DNA of 64,000 nt from Gammaproteobacteria bacterium (lineage in GTDB: Bacteria > Pseudomonadota > Gammaproteobacteria > Thiohalobacterales > Thiohalobacteraceae), in assembly GCA_018819175.1 (NCBI GenBank), contig JAHJQQ010000014.1, positions 94,957 to 158,956 of the forward strand. Reading direction: 5' to 3'. Under the pieces are notes generated by a model. It was given only the letters and a program-made list of their open reading frames with translations. It ran no database searches and was not told the DNA's origin. This document shows positions 34,311 through 43,767 of this stretch, piece by piece. The translations under genes and the position numbers were made by a program. The number at the start of each line of letters is the position of its first letter. Position 1 is the stretch's first letter.

Positions 34311-35164
34311 TTGCAGGCGCATCGCGCCTTTCACCGAGCATTTCCGGCCTGCGTAGCAGCTGTGTTTTCAGTCTGGTCATCCTGCTGTGCCTGACGGGCG
34401 CGCGCGGGGCGACCGCCAGCGGTACCTTGCCACCGACGCCGGTGGCGGTTCCGGGCAGTGCCCCGGAAATCGCCATTATCATCGATGATATGGGCGCTCG
34501 ACTTGAAGCCGGGCAGCGCGTTATGCAATTGCCTGGCCCCGTCGCTTGCTCGTTTCTTCCCTACGCTGCCTACACACATCAACTCGCTCTGCTCGCACAC
34601 AGCCGCAACAAAGAGGTCATGCTGCATCTGCCGATGGCGACGGTCGATGGTCATGCCTTGGATGCGGGTGGTCTTACGCTGGATATGACCGAGCAGGAGC
34701 TGGTCGCGACGCTGGAGAAAAATATCGCGCGGGTGCCGCATGTCAGTGGCATCAACAATCATATGGGCAGTTTGCTGACCCGCCACCCTGGCCATATGTT
34801 GTGGCTGATGCGCGCCATGCGTAATGACCAGCAGTGGTTTTTCGTCGACAGCCGTACAACCAAGTACACCGTGGCGCGACAGATCGCTTTCGAAAACAGC
34901 GTACCCAGCGTTTCGCGCGATGTGTTTTTGGACGACGACCCTTCACCTGAAGCGGTACAGCGAGAGTTTATGCGCTTGATTGGATTGGCGCGACGGAACG
35001 GTAGTGCCTTAGGCATAGGTCATCCGCATCCAGCGACGCTCGCAGTACTGCAGCGTGAGCTGGCGCAGCTGTCCAAGCACGGTGTTACACTGGTCCCCGT
35101 CGCCCGTTTGGTGCAACGCCAACAAGAGAGGGATTCACAATGGCGAGCGTCCTTGTCCCCCTAG
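34307..35164 (+). CDS. yibQ: Divergent polysaccharide deacetylase family protein (YibQ)
   Basis: A protein of 285 residues with a signal peptide (about 16-37) and the YibQ fold: PEIAIIIDDMG, VMLHLPMAT, SGINNHMGS and a late GSALGIGHPHPATLAVL. The NodB-like His and Asp residues are visible, but the substrate of this family is unknown; gene order with envC suggests the cell envelope. GTG 34307 overlaps the ctpA stop. The C-terminal 25 bases overlap yajL. Confidence 0.87.
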   Translation: MIAGASRLSPSISGLRSSCVFSLVILLCLTGARGATASGTLPPTPVAVPGSAPEIAIIIDDMGARLEAGQRVMQLPGPVACSFLPYAAYTHQLALLAHSRNKEVMLHLPMATVDGHALDAGGLTLDMTEQELVATLEKNIARVPHVSGINNHMGSLLTRHPGHMLWLMRAMRNDQQWFFVDSRTTKYTVARQIAFENSVPSVSRDVFLDDDPSPEAVQREFMRLIGLARRNGSALGIGHPHPATLAVLQRELAQLSKHGVTLVPVARLVQRQQERDSQWRASLSP

Positions 35165-35709
35165 CGCAGGGTTGTGAAGAGCTGGAAGCCGTTACGATAA
35201 TTGATTTGCTGCGGCGTGCCGGCATCGAAGTGATTACCGCGGGTTTGGATGCGCAGCCGGTACGCGCCTCGCGCGGAACCGTCCTTATACCCGACACTAC
35301 CCTGGATAAAGTGACCGAGCGCGATTTCGACATGATCGTCCTGCCGGGCGGATTGCCGGGCGCCGATCATCTCGATCAGGATGCGCGCCTGCATGTCATG
35401 CTGAAACGCACCGCTGCTGCGGGGAACTATGTGGCAGCCATTTGCGCAGCACCCAAAGTATTGGCCAGCAATGGCCTGCTGAATAATCGCAAGGCCACCG
35501 GTTTCCCCGGTGTCTTGGATAAACTCAGTGTGACCGGATTGGATTATCGCGAAGAGGCCGTGGTGCAAGACGGCAAGATCATCACGTCGCGTGGACCGGG
35601 CACGGCCATGGATTTTGCGCTGGCCTTGATCGAAAACCTTGTGGGCAGGGATAAGCGCGCACAGGTTGAGTCCGCGCTGCAGCGTCCGAGTCATCATCGA
35701 GCGGGATAA
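35140..35709 (+). CDS. yajL: DJ-1/PfpI family protein (YajL-like)
   Basis: A protein of 189 residues. It has VLVPLAQGCEELEAVTIIDLLRRAGIEV with the conserved Glu split over residues 4-31, the nucleophile elbow AAICAAPKVLA with Cys at about 107, and TSRGPGTAMDFAL near the end. YajL and DJ-1 proteins act in oxidative and carbonyl stress protection; the exact reaction is debated. It ends 2 bases before the convergent transglutaminase gene, leaving no room for a separate terminator. Confidence 0.9.
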   Translation: MASVLVPLAQGCEELEAVTIIDLLRRAGIEVITAGLDAQPVRASRGTVLIPDTTLDKVTERDFDMIVLPGGLPGADHLDQDARLHVMLKRTAAAGNYVAAICAAPKVLASNGLLNNRKATGFPGVLDKLSVTGLDYREEAVVQDGKIITSRGPGTAMDFALALIENLVGRDKRAQVESALQRPSHHRAG

Positions 35710-35711
35710 TT

Positions 35712-37697
35712 TCAGCGGCTGTTGAAGCTGTTCACGGCCCGCCGCAGTTCTGTAATCAAGGCGTTGTCGGGATTGGCCGCATAGCGCAGTCCAATATAAA
35801 GTTCGGTGATGCGCCGCGCTGCCGCGAGCGATGGTAGCTGCGCCTGTTCAATGCGTGTCAGCAATGCCTGCGGACCTTCGTGCGGTTGTGATATCACTCC
35901 CTGCTGCGCCAAGCGTTTTCGGAAGCGTGCATAGAGTTCAGATATCGGATCGCGTTTGGGCCGCGCTCGACGTAACAGTAACAAGGCGAGCATGCCCAGT
36001 GCAGCACCCGTTACCACCAATAGCACCCAGGCCAATTCGCGCCACGTGATATTGCGTAGCCCTAAGCTCGCCAGCAGATCTTGTTGTCGCTGCGGTCCGT
36101 AACTGAGTACCCATTGATTCCAGCCGTTGTTGAGTGCGTCCAAGGCAAATCGAGCGCGCCGTAGTCCGCGCGCTAACAGGCTGTTTTCACCCAACTGGAA
36201 ACGTACCGCATCGCCTGAGTTCGCAAAGTTCAGATCGATGCGATGTTCAACGCGTTCCGGTGCGACCGCCGCGGTGGGATCAAAGCGTACCCAGCCTTTC
36301 TCACCCAGCCACAATTCCACCCAGGCATGCGCATCGGATTGGCGCACGATCAGATAACCGCCCAGTGGATTCAGTTCGCCACCCTGATAGCCGGTCACGA
36401 CGCGCGCGGGGATGCCGGCGCTGCGCATCAAGAGCGTGAAGGCCGCCGCATAGTGTTCGCAAAAGCCACGCCGGGTTTCGAACAGAAATTCATCGACCGG
36501 GTTGGCGCCAAGCAGCGGTGGTTCCAAGGTGTAGACAAAGGGTTCGGTATGGAAATAACGCAACGCCGCGTCGATGACACCGCGATCACTGCGCGCGGCG
36601 TTGCGCCACTGTTGCGCCAATTGCTGTATACGCTCAGTGATCGTGTTGGGTAAACGCAGATTGCGCCGTAGTTCCGATTCAGTCGCGGCACTAATCCGGT
36701 AAGCCGGATAGGAGATGAAGGCATCACGGCGTAAGGCATCGATACGCTGTTTGGTCTTGAGTTCCAGGGTGTGCAGGCGTTCGACATCGGCCGGTATGCT
36801 GGCCGGCAATTCCAATGCCGGTAACCAGGTGCCGCCGTTGGGTTCCAGCGTGAGTACATAGCGATACGCCTGACCTTCCGGTTGGAACGGTAACGCGTTT
36901 TCGGTGTTGCGGCTCGGTGTTTCCGTGCTGCCCCACCAGCGCCGCCCGTCGGTCATTTCAAACACCGGTCCGCGCCAGTAACGCTGTACCGGGGGCGGAA
37001 TCTGGCCGGCAAAATCGGCGCGGAAAGCGACTGCCGTGGACAGCGCAAGCTGACTGATGCGTCCGGGTTCCATTTCACCGCTCAGTCCCGTGCGGGCTCC
37101 GTGCGCATCCGAGGGTAACGACCAAAGCGGGCCGGGTAAGCGTGGGAACAATACAAACAAGATCAGGGTAAGTGGCACCGCTTGACCAAGTAAGCGTGCT
37201 GCCAGCAGCGCATCCGCGCGCCAGGTTCGTTCATCCAGTGGATTGTTGAGAGTTATCCAGACCGCCGTGATGGCCAGCACGGCCACTGTTGTATACAACA
37301 CCTGGACGATGGCCTGGTTGAACATGAATTGAATGGCCAACAGCAGATAGCAGAGCAGAATGAGCAGCGTGGCATCCCGTCGCTGCTTAAGTTCCAATAG
37401 CTTCAGGCCCACCATAATCACCAGCAGTGCACTGCCGGCGTCACGTCCCAGCACCGTGCCGAAATGCAGATACAGCGCGACGCCGGCGGCCAGGGTCAAC
37501 AGCAGTCGGATCACCAGTGCCGGCATGGCACGGCCCTGTACGCCCAGACTCAGTCGCCAACCGACTGCCAGCAGCCAGATGGCAGACAGCCACAGCGGCA
37601 GGCGCAGCAGATGCGGTGCGGCACTGAGTGTCAGGCTCAGCCCCAGCCCCCACCATTGATGCGGACGCGGGTGCCAAAGCGCCGTTGGGCTTTTCAC
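35712..37697 (-). CDS. TgpA-type membrane transglutaminase-like protein
   Basis: A protein of 661 residues from GTG 37697, which overlaps the stop of the DUF58 gene (GTGA). The first 200 residues have about six membrane helices (DUF3488). The periplasmic part has the transglutaminase core with Cys in RRGFCEHYAAAFTLLMRS, His in QSDAHAWVELWL and Asp in VRFDPTAAV. Another helix is near residue 555, with a cytoplasmic tail. With MoxR and DUF58 it forms a common three-gene set of unclear function; TgpA is essential in Pseudomonas aeruginosa. Confidence 0.88.
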   Translation of the reverse strand: MKSPTALWHPRPHQWWGLGLSLTLSAAPHLLRLPLWLSAIWLLAVGWRLSLGVQGRAMPALVIRLLLTLAAGVALYLHFGTVLGRDAGSALLVIMVGLKLLELKQRRDATLLILLCYLLLAIQFMFNQAIVQVLYTTVAVLAITAVWITLNNPLDERTWRADALLAARLLGQAVPLTLILFVLFPRLPGPLWSLPSDAHGARTGLSGEMEPGRISQLALSTAVAFRADFAGQIPPPVQRYWRGPVFEMTDGRRWWGSTETPSRNTENALPFQPEGQAYRYVLTLEPNGGTWLPALELPASIPADVERLHTLELKTKQRIDALRRDAFISYPAYRISAATESELRRNLRLPNTITERIQQLAQQWRNAARSDRGVIDAALRYFHTEPFVYTLEPPLLGANPVDEFLFETRRGFCEHYAAAFTLLMRSAGIPARVVTGYQGGELNPLGGYLIVRQSDAHAWVELWLGEKGWVRFDPTAAVAPERVEHRIDLNFANSGDAVRFQLGENSLLARGLRRARFALDALNNGWNQWVLSYGPQRQQDLLASLGLRNITWRELAWVLLVVTGAALGMLALLLLRRARPKRDPISELYARFRKRLAQQGVISQPHEGPQALLTRIEQAQLPSLAAARRITELYIGLRYAANPDNALITELRRAVNSFNSR

Positions 37698-38668
37698 TTG
37701 GACAACCCAAAGGTTGCCAGCGCCGCGAGGCAGCGATCGCGATGGGCATTGCCGCGCGCCGGGGAGATAGCATGATCCGGCAGGCGCACACCGTAATTGA
37801 GCTGGGCGCGTTCCGCCTCGAGGATCCAGCGGCACAGTCGCCGCAGGCGTGCCTCCGGGTCCTGTTCCGGCGTGCTGGCGAAATCCAACCAGCAGGAGCG
37901 CGCCTGATTACTGCCGAATTCTTTGGTCAGTAGGCCCTGTTCGCGGGCGAGCGCTTTCCAATGCACATGGCGTAGAGAATCGCCTGGCCGGTAATTACGC
38001 AGGCCACGAAAATCTTCCGGCCCGGCTTGCTGTGTGCCGGATTGGTGTTTGCCCTCAGCCAGGGTTGGTGGCGGTGGCCCCGGCGGAGCGGGGGCCGGAT
38101 AGGCGAGTTCGCTGTGAGTAAATACAACCCGCGACCAGGCGCGAAACAGACCCAGCGGATAGCTGCTACTGATGGTGACCATACCCAGCGGCAGGGGGCC
38201 GCGCTGCTGGGCTTCAAGGTGCAGCCAAACGGCATCGCCTTTCAGGGACACCGGAGTGAGTGCCGAGGCGCTGCCGGCTTTGAGCCAAATCGCCTGCCGT
38301 GGGCGGTTATCGCCAGGGCGAAGCCAGACCTGGAAACCGAGCCGCTCACCGACAAAACCAGGGCGGCCCTGACCGGCGCGTAATTCGAGGTGGCTGAGAT
38401 TGCGATAGGTGTGGAGCATGGTGACCAGCGCTAGACCGGCAAGCAGAAAGGTCAGGGCGAAGATCAGATTGTTGCTGTAGTTGATGGCCCCCAGCAGCAT
38501 TACCAGCAGCAATCCGGCAAAACCCAGCCCGGCGCGGGTCGGCAAAATGAAGATACGGCGCGGTTGCAGTTCGATCCAGGCCGATCCCGTCACCCGCCCC
38601 GTCCGCGCCTGGAACAGGGTCTTCCAGGGGTGGAAAAGGGCGGCTGAAAATCTGACGGGACTGGTCAT
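37694..38668 (-). CDS. DUF58 domain protein
   Basis: A protein of 324 residues with two membrane helices (about 41-80) and the DUF58 motif FRGLRNYRPGDSLRHVHWKALAREQGLLTKEF, given here as residues about 219-250. Such proteins often have a von Willebrand-like fold and work with MoxR ATPases. It lies between moxR (85 bases upstream) and the transglutaminase gene (overlapping). The function is unknown; membrane association and the gene set suggest envelope quality control. Confidence 0.87.
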   Translation of the reverse strand: MTSPVRFSAALFHPWKTLFQARTGRVTGSAWIELQPRRIFILPTRAGLGFAGLLLVMLLGAINYSNNLIFALTFLLAGLALVTMLHTYRNLSHLELRAGQGRPGFVGERLGFQVWLRPGDNRPRQAIWLKAGSASALTPVSLKGDAVWLHLEAQQRGPLPLGMVTISSSYPLGLFRAWSRVVFTHSELAYPAPAPPGPPPPTLAEGKHQSGTQQAGPEDFRGLRNYRPGDSLRHVHWKALAREQGLLTKEFGSNQARSCWLDFASTPEQDPEARLRRLCRWILEAERAQLNYGVRLPDHAISPARGNAHRDRCLAALATFGLSK

Positions 38669-38753
38669 TTAAATGAGTCGCCTAAATTAATAGTCTTCTC
38701 TAATTTTATATATGGGATTTAATATTGAAATTTAAGCTTTGTTTTAAAGTAGG

Positions 38754-39668
38754 TTAAGGAATCGGCTGTTGCATGAAGGCAGACAGCATGGCGGCGCTGC
38801 CGTTTTCCGCCAGGGTATCCCGGGCGCGCAGACGATGACCGATAACCGCAGGCAATACCGCCTGAATGTCTTCCGGAAGCACATGTTCCCGTTGCTCCAG
38901 AAAGGCCCAGGCGCGGGCGGCGCGCAATAATCCGAGGCCGGCGCGTGGCGATAGCCCGGCCACGAAGCGATCGGATTGCCGGGACAGCGCCAGCAGCTCC
39001 TGGACGTAGTCGAGCAGTGCCGGACTCACATGCAGCGTTTCGACCTGTTGCTGGTAACTCACTAATTCGGCCGGCGTGAGCCCGGCGGGTAATTCGGCCA
39101 ACAGGGCGCGGCGATCTCGCCCGGCCAGCAACTCGCGTTCGGCCGCCGCATCCGGATAGCCGAGTTCGATGCGCATCAGGAAACGGTCGAGCTGGGATTC
39201 CGGTAGCGGGAAGGTGCCGATCTGCTCACTGGGATTCTGGGTGGCGATGACGAAAAAAGGCTCCGGCAGTTTGCGGGTATGCCCCTCGCTGGTGACCTGG
39301 CGTTCTTCCATGGCCTCCAGCAGGGCGCTCTGACTCTTCGGTGTGGTGCGGTTGATCTCATCGGCCAGGATCAACTGGGCGAAGATCGGGCCGGGATGGA
39401 ACTGGAAGTCACCATTGCCGCGGTCGAAGATCGAGACCCCGAGGATGTCCGCCGGAAGCAGATCGCTGGTGAACTGGATGCGTTGGTAGTCCAGGCCCAG
39501 GGTAGTGGCGAGCACATGCGCCAGGGTGGTCTTACCGACACCGGGCAGATCTTCGATCAGCAAATGGCCGCGCGCCAGCAGGCAGGCCAATGCAAGCCGG
39601 ATCTGATGCTCCTTGCCGAGAATGATCTGACTGGCTTGGCGGATTACGGGTTCAAGTGCGCTGGGCAT
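38754..39668 (-). CDS. MoxR-family AAA+ ATPase
   Basis: An ATPase of 304 residues with Walker A EDLPGVGKTTLAH, Walker B LILADEINRTTPKSQ, ALLEAMEERQVT, sensor 1 FFVIATQNPSEQ and the arginine-finger region LPESQLDRFLMRIELGYP. MoxR proteins act as chaperones for metal or complex assembly, often with DUF58 and transglutaminase partners, as here. ATG 39668 has an AGGA site; the longer frame to 39728 adds an unlikely N-terminus. It is divergent from mnmG. Confidence 0.9.
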   Translation of the reverse strand: MPSALEPVIRQASQIILGKEHQIRLALACLLARGHLLIEDLPGVGKTTLAHVLATTLGLDYQRIQFTSDLLPADILGVSIFDRGNGDFQFHPGPIFAQLILADEINRTTPKSQSALLEAMEERQVTSEGHTRKLPEPFFVIATQNPSEQIGTFPLPESQLDRFLMRIELGYPDAAAERELLAGRDRRALLAELPAGLTPAELVSYQQQVETLHVSPALLDYVQELLALSRQSDRFVAGLSPRAGLGLLRAARAWAFLEQREHVLPEDIQAVLPAVIGHRLRARDTLAENGSAAMLSAFMQQPIP

Positions 39669-39935
39669 GGAGCCTATCCTGAGCTGAGTTAATGTTCTGG
39701 GCAAATCCATCGGCCTCGCTGCCTGCATCCGATCACTATCGGGATCAGCGCGATTCTGAGGGCCGATATTCGCCGTTATTCTTCGGCGGGTTATGACCTT
39801 GTGTGTCTGATCAAATTCCCCAGCCTACAGGACGGCCGCCTCGCCACAGCCTTGAGCGCGCGGCGGTTTCTGGCCAACGGCCGTGCGGCTGGCGTATAGT
39901 TTCCGGCCCAATTGCACCATATCATGGGCAAGAGC

Positions 39936-41822
39936 ATGCACTTTCAGGACCGTTTCGATGTGATCGTTGTAGGTGGTGGCCACGCCGGCACCGAGGCCGC
40001 TATGGCCGCGGCGCGCATGGGCTGCAACACCCTGCTGTTGACGCATAATATCGAAACCCTCGGTCAGATGAGCTGCAACCCGGCCATCGGCGGTATCGGC
40101 AAGGGTCATCTGGTCAAAGAGATCGATGCGCTCGGTGGACTCATGGCACAGGCCACCGACCGCGCCGGTATCCAGTTCCGTATCCTCAATGCCAGCAAAG
40201 GACCGGCGGTGCGCGCCACGCGCGCCCAGGCGGATCGCGCCCTGTACAAACGTGCGGTGCGCGCGGCGCTGGAGAATCAGCCGAATCTGCGCATCTTCCA
40301 GCAGGCGGTCAGTGATCTGGTTGTCGAAGGCGAACGGGTTACTGGCGTTGTCACCCAGATGGGACTGAAGTTCGCGGCACCTTGCGTAGTGCTGACGGTC
40401 GGTACCTTCCTCGGCGGCCGTATCCATATCGGCCTGGAAAATTACGAGGGCGGTCGCGCCGGTGATCCGCCGGCCAATGCGCTGGCGAAACGGCTGCGCG
40501 AACTGCCACTACGCGTGGATCGCCTCAAGACCGGCACACCGCCGCGCATCGACGGCCGCAGTCTTGATTACAGCGTCATGCAGGCCCAGCCTGGCGATGA
40601 TCCTGTCCCGGTATTCTCTTATATGGGTAGCGCTGCCGAGCATCCGCGCCAGGTCAGTTGCTATATCACGCATACCAATGCGCGTACCCACGAGATTATC
40701 CGCGGCGGTCTGGATCGTTCGCCGATGTACACCGGTGTCATCGAAGGTGTCGGCCCACGCTACTGCCCATCCATAGAAGATAAGGTGCACCGCTTCGCCG
40801 GTAAGGACTCACATCAGATATTCGTCGAGCCGGAAGGTCTGGAGACGCATGAGATCTACCCGAACGGGATCTCCACCAGCCTGCCCTTCGATGTGCAGCT
40901 GGCGCTGGTGCGTTCCATGCGCGGCTTTGAGAACGCACACATCACCCGACCCGGTTATGCCATTGAATATGATTACTTCGATCCACGTGATCTGCAGTAT
41001 TCGCTGGAGACCAAGGTGATCGAAGGCCTGTTTTTCGCCGGCCAGATCAATGGCACAACCGGTTATGAAGAGGCGGCCGCGCAAGGTCTGCTGGCTGGTC
41101 TGAATGCCGCGCGTAAGGCGCAGGGCCAGGACGCCTGGTGGCCACGTCGTGATGAGGCCTATCTGGGCGTGCTGGTCGATGACCTGATTACCCGTGGCAC
41201 CAGCGAGCCCTATCGCATGTTCACCAGCCGCGCTGAATATCGGCTACTGCTGCGCGAAGACAATGCCGATCTGCGGCTGACACCGCGTGGCCATGAACTG
41301 GGCTTGGTGGATGAGCATCGTTGGGCGGCATTCAATAACCATCGCGAAGCCATTGCCCGGGAACAACAGCGTTTGCGGGATATCTGTATCCAGCCGGGCA
41401 GCGCCGCCGCACAAATGCTCGAAGCCGGCAGTGGTGTGGTGATCACGCGCGATTATCGTGCCTCTGAATTATTGCGTCGTCCTGAATTGGATTATGCCGG
41501 TCTCACTGCGGCACCTGACCTGGGCCCGGGTGTGAACGATGCGCGGGTTGCCGAGCAGGTCGAGGTACAGGCCAAGTATTCCGGTTATATTGATCGACAG
41601 CAGCAGGAAATCGAACGTCAGCGTCGACACGAAGAGCAATTATTGCCAGCCGATCTGGACTATGATCAGGTACGGGGCCTGTCTGCGGAGGTGTGCGAAA
41701 AATTCCGCAAGCAACGGCCCCAGACATTAGGTCAAGCTGCTCGCATCCCGGGCGTGACGCCCGCGGCAATCTCGCTGTTGCTGGTGCATCTCAAGAAAGG
41801 CGCTGCGCGCAAAAGCGCGTGA
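39936..41822 (+). CDS. mnmG: tRNA uridine-5-carboxymethylaminomethyl enzyme MnmG (GidA)
   Basis: A FAD protein of 628 residues that, with MnmE, modifies the wobble uridine of several tRNAs. The dinucleotide motif DVIVVGGGHAGTEAAMAAARMG is at residues 6-27 (given only in outline), followed by SCNPAIGGIGKGHLVKEIDA, the GTFLGGRIHIG strand, CPSIEDKVHRF and the C-terminal helical domain (SGYIDRQQQEIER). ATG 39936 fits the family; ATG 39924 is possible. It heads the mnmG-rsmG-parAB-atp region that is usually close to the origin. Confidence 0.95.
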   Translation: MHFQDRFDVIVVGGGHAGTEAAMAAARMGCNTLLLTHNIETLGQMSCNPAIGGIGKGHLVKEIDALGGLMAQATDRAGIQFRILNASKGPAVRATRAQADRALYKRAVRAALENQPNLRIFQQAVSDLVVEGERVTGVVTQMGLKFAAPCVVLTVGTFLGGRIHIGLENYEGGRAGDPPANALAKRLRELPLRVDRLKTGTPPRIDGRSLDYSVMQAQPGDDPVPVFSYMGSAAEHPRQVSCYITHTNARTHEIIRGGLDRSPMYTGVIEGVGPRYCPSIEDKVHRFAGKDSHQIFVEPEGLETHEIYPNGISTSLPFDVQLALVRSMRGFENAHITRPGYAIEYDYFDPRDLQYSLETKVIEGLFFAGQINGTTGYEEAAAQGLLAGLNAARKAQGQDAWWPRRDEAYLGVLVDDLITRGTSEPYRMFTSRAEYRLLLREDNADLRLTPRGHELGLVDEHRWAAFNNHREAIAREQQRLRDICIQPGSAAAQMLEAGSGVVITRDYRASELLRRPELDYAGLTAAPDLGPGVNDARVAEQVEVQAKYSGYIDRQQQEIERQRRHEEQLLPADLDYDQVRGLSAEVCEKFRKQRPQTLGQAARIPGVTPAAISLLLVHLKKGAARKSA

Positions 41823-41865
41823 CGGTACGGCGGCGTTGCCGCACTGAACTTATCACTGAAGGCGC

Positions 41866-42495
41866 ATGGGAATGGAATTGGAACAGATCCTCAGCAACGG
41901 GCTGGCCGAATCCGGTTTGGTACTGGATGCGCGGGCGCGTGCGCAACTGCTGGATTATGTCGCTCTGATTGTTAAATGGAACCGGGTTTACAATCTGACC
42001 TCCGTGCGCAAACCGCAGGACATGCTGACGCGGCATATTCTCGATAGTCTGGTGGTATTGCCACATATTGTGGGACCACGGGTGTTGGATGTGGGTACGG
42101 GTGCCGGGCTCCCGGGTTTGGTGTTGGCCATTGCTCGCCCCGAGTGGGATGTGGTCCTGCTCGATTCCAGTAATAAGAAGCTGCGTTTCGTGCGCCAGTG
42201 TGTCACCGAACTCAATCTCGACAATGCCAAAGTTGAGCACATCCGCATTGAGGACTATCAGCCCGAGGCGCCGTTCAACACCATTATCAGTCGCGCCTTC
42301 TCATCTCTGGATGAGATGCATAAACATTGCGCGCCATTGTGCGCTACGGACGGCCGCATCCTGGCCATGAAGGGCGTCTATCCCCTGGCCGAAATAGAGT
42401 CCCTGTCGGACCCGGCACTGGTGATTGCGGCGCATACATTGACGGTGCCGGGCATGGATGCGCAGCGCCATGTGGTGGAGTTGCGGCCGAATTGA
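41866..42495 (+). CDS. rsmG: 16S rRNA (guanine(527)-N7)-methyltransferase
   Basis: A protein of 209 residues with the Rossmann methyltransferase motif RVLDVGTGAGLPGLVLAI, the helix NKKLRFVRQ and the NLTSVR segment ahead of it, as in RsmG/GidB. It methylates G527 of 16S rRNA; its loss gives low-level streptomycin resistance in other bacteria. ATG 41866 or 41872 may start it; the first has AAGG close by. It follows mnmG by 43 bases. Confidence 0.93.
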   Translation: MGMELEQILSNGLAESGLVLDARARAQLLDYVALIVKWNRVYNLTSVRKPQDMLTRHILDSLVVLPHIVGPRVLDVGTGAGLPGLVLAIARPEWDVVLLDSSNKKLRFVRQCVTELNLDNAKVEHIRIEDYQPEAPFNTIISRAFSSLDEMHKHCAPLCATDGRILAMKGVYPLAEIESLSDPALVIAAHTLTVPGMDAQRHVVELRPN

Positions 42496-42615
42496 CATAG
42501 CGTTCGCCGATCCGCCCGTACCGGGTTACACTCCTGAGCTGTCACAACAGGATGCATTACATCCCGGCGTATATGCGCGCCGGACGGCTGACATAATGAG
42601 CATCGCGAACGGATT

Positions 42616-43416
42616 ATGGGACGCATCATTGCAGTAACCAATCAGAAGGGCGGGGTCGGCAAGACCACGTCTTGCATCAATCTGGCGGCGGCGCTGGCAC
42701 TGACGCGGCGGCGGGTGTTGCTGATCGATCTCGATCCGCAAGGCAACGCGACCATGGGCAGCGGTGTCGACAAGCACGAAGTTGAATATTCCACCTGCGA
42801 TGTGCTGTTAGGTGAAATCAATATCGAGCAGGCCATCATCAACAGCGAGGCGGCCGGCTACGACGTGCTGCCCGGCAACAGCGACCTCACTGCGGCAGAA
42901 GTCGAATTGCTGAAAGGCGCGGATGGCGGTGATCGCTTGCGCGCGGCGCTGGGTCATATCCTTGATCGCTACGATTACATATTGATTGATTGCCCGCCGT
43001 CACTGAACATGCTGACCGTGAATGCCCTGACCGCGGCACAGGGTGTGCTGATCCCCATGCAGTGTGAGTATTACGCCCTGGAAGGCTTGTCGGCGCTGGT
43101 CGATACCGTCGGCCAGATTCAGCAGTCGGTCAATCCCGGGCTGGAAATCGAAGGTCTGCTGCGCACGATGTTCGATGCACGCAATAATCTCGCCACGCAG
43201 GTCTCCGAGCAACTGATCGAACACTTCGGCGACAAGGTCTATCGCACCATCGTCCCGCGCAACGTACGTTTGGCGGAGGCCCCCAGTCATGGCGTGCCAG
43301 TGCTCAAATACGACAAGGCCTCGCGCGGCGCCATCGCCTATCTCGCGCTGGCCGGTGAACTGGTACGCCGCGAGCAGGAGCGTGCACAGGCGACGGAAGT
43401 TGTTGCGAGTGCGTGA
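42616..43416 (+). CDS. parA: Chromosome partitioning ATPase ParA (Soj)
   Basis: A protein of 266 residues with the deviant Walker A motif NQKGGVGKTTSCINLAAAL near the start, LLIDLDPQGNATMGSG, the Walker B region YILIDCPPSLNMLTVNAL and the C-terminal VPRNVRLAEAPSHGVPV. It is a chromosomal ParA working with ParB on parS sites to segregate the origin. No clear parS palindrome was seen in the window. parB follows after a repeat-filled gap of 351 bases. Confidence 0.95.
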   Translation: MGRIIAVTNQKGGVGKTTSCINLAAALALTRRRVLLIDLDPQGNATMGSGVDKHEVEYSTCDVLLGEINIEQAIINSEAAGYDVLPGNSDLTAAEVELLKGADGGDRLRAALGHILDRYDYILIDCPPSLNMLTVNALTAAQGVLIPMQCEYYALEGLSALVDTVGQIQQSVNPGLEIEGLLRTMFDARNNLATQVSEQLIEHFGDKVYRTIVPRNVRLAEAPSHGVPVLKYDKASRGAIAYLALAGELVRREQERAQATEVVASA

Positions 43417-43433
43417 GTGTGAGCTTTGTTATG

Positions 43434-43755
43434 AACCGCCAAGACGCCAAGTTCGCCAAGCTTTTCGAACCGCCAAGGCGCCAAGAACGCCAAGAAAATT
43501 CATATTAGGAAAAACCAGAAAAATCATTAATTCGACACATGCTGGGATCCAGTTACCACCTTAATGGGATTCCTGCATTCCGAATCTACCCAGCGCTGCA
43601 TCAGAAATGACAGATTAATTTTAGAGGCTCTTTAGCTTCAAAACGCTTTTCTTGGCGTCCTTGGCGCCTTGGCGGTTCAAGCAGTTTTTCTTGGCGTCCT
43701 TGGCGTCTTGGCGGTTCAAACAATTTTTCTTGGCGCCTTCGGCGTCTTGGCGGTT
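43434..43755. repeat. Clustered GGCGCCAAG-type inverted repeats between parA and parB
   Basis: The 351-base gap has two units of about 28 bases of the AACCGCCAAGrCGCCAAG type on the left (43434-43461, 43467-43494) and three inverted units on the right (43651-43679, 43690-43719, 43729-43755; CTTGGCGTCCTTGGCG). The central 155 bases are AT-richer and hold no gene. The right units make a false 33-codon extension in front of parB. Confidence 0.82.
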
Positions 43756-43767
43756 ATCCTTAGCATC

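Noticed and set aside
43434..43755. Possible CRISPR array between parA and parB
   Set aside because: Units are in opposite orientations, differ from each other and have no regular spacers; no cas gene is present.
43669..43767. Upstream extension of parB giving a Leu/Val-rich N-terminus
   Set aside because: The extra codons are made of the CTTGGCG repeat units, and ATG 43768 gives the standard ParB start MATKKRGLGRGL.
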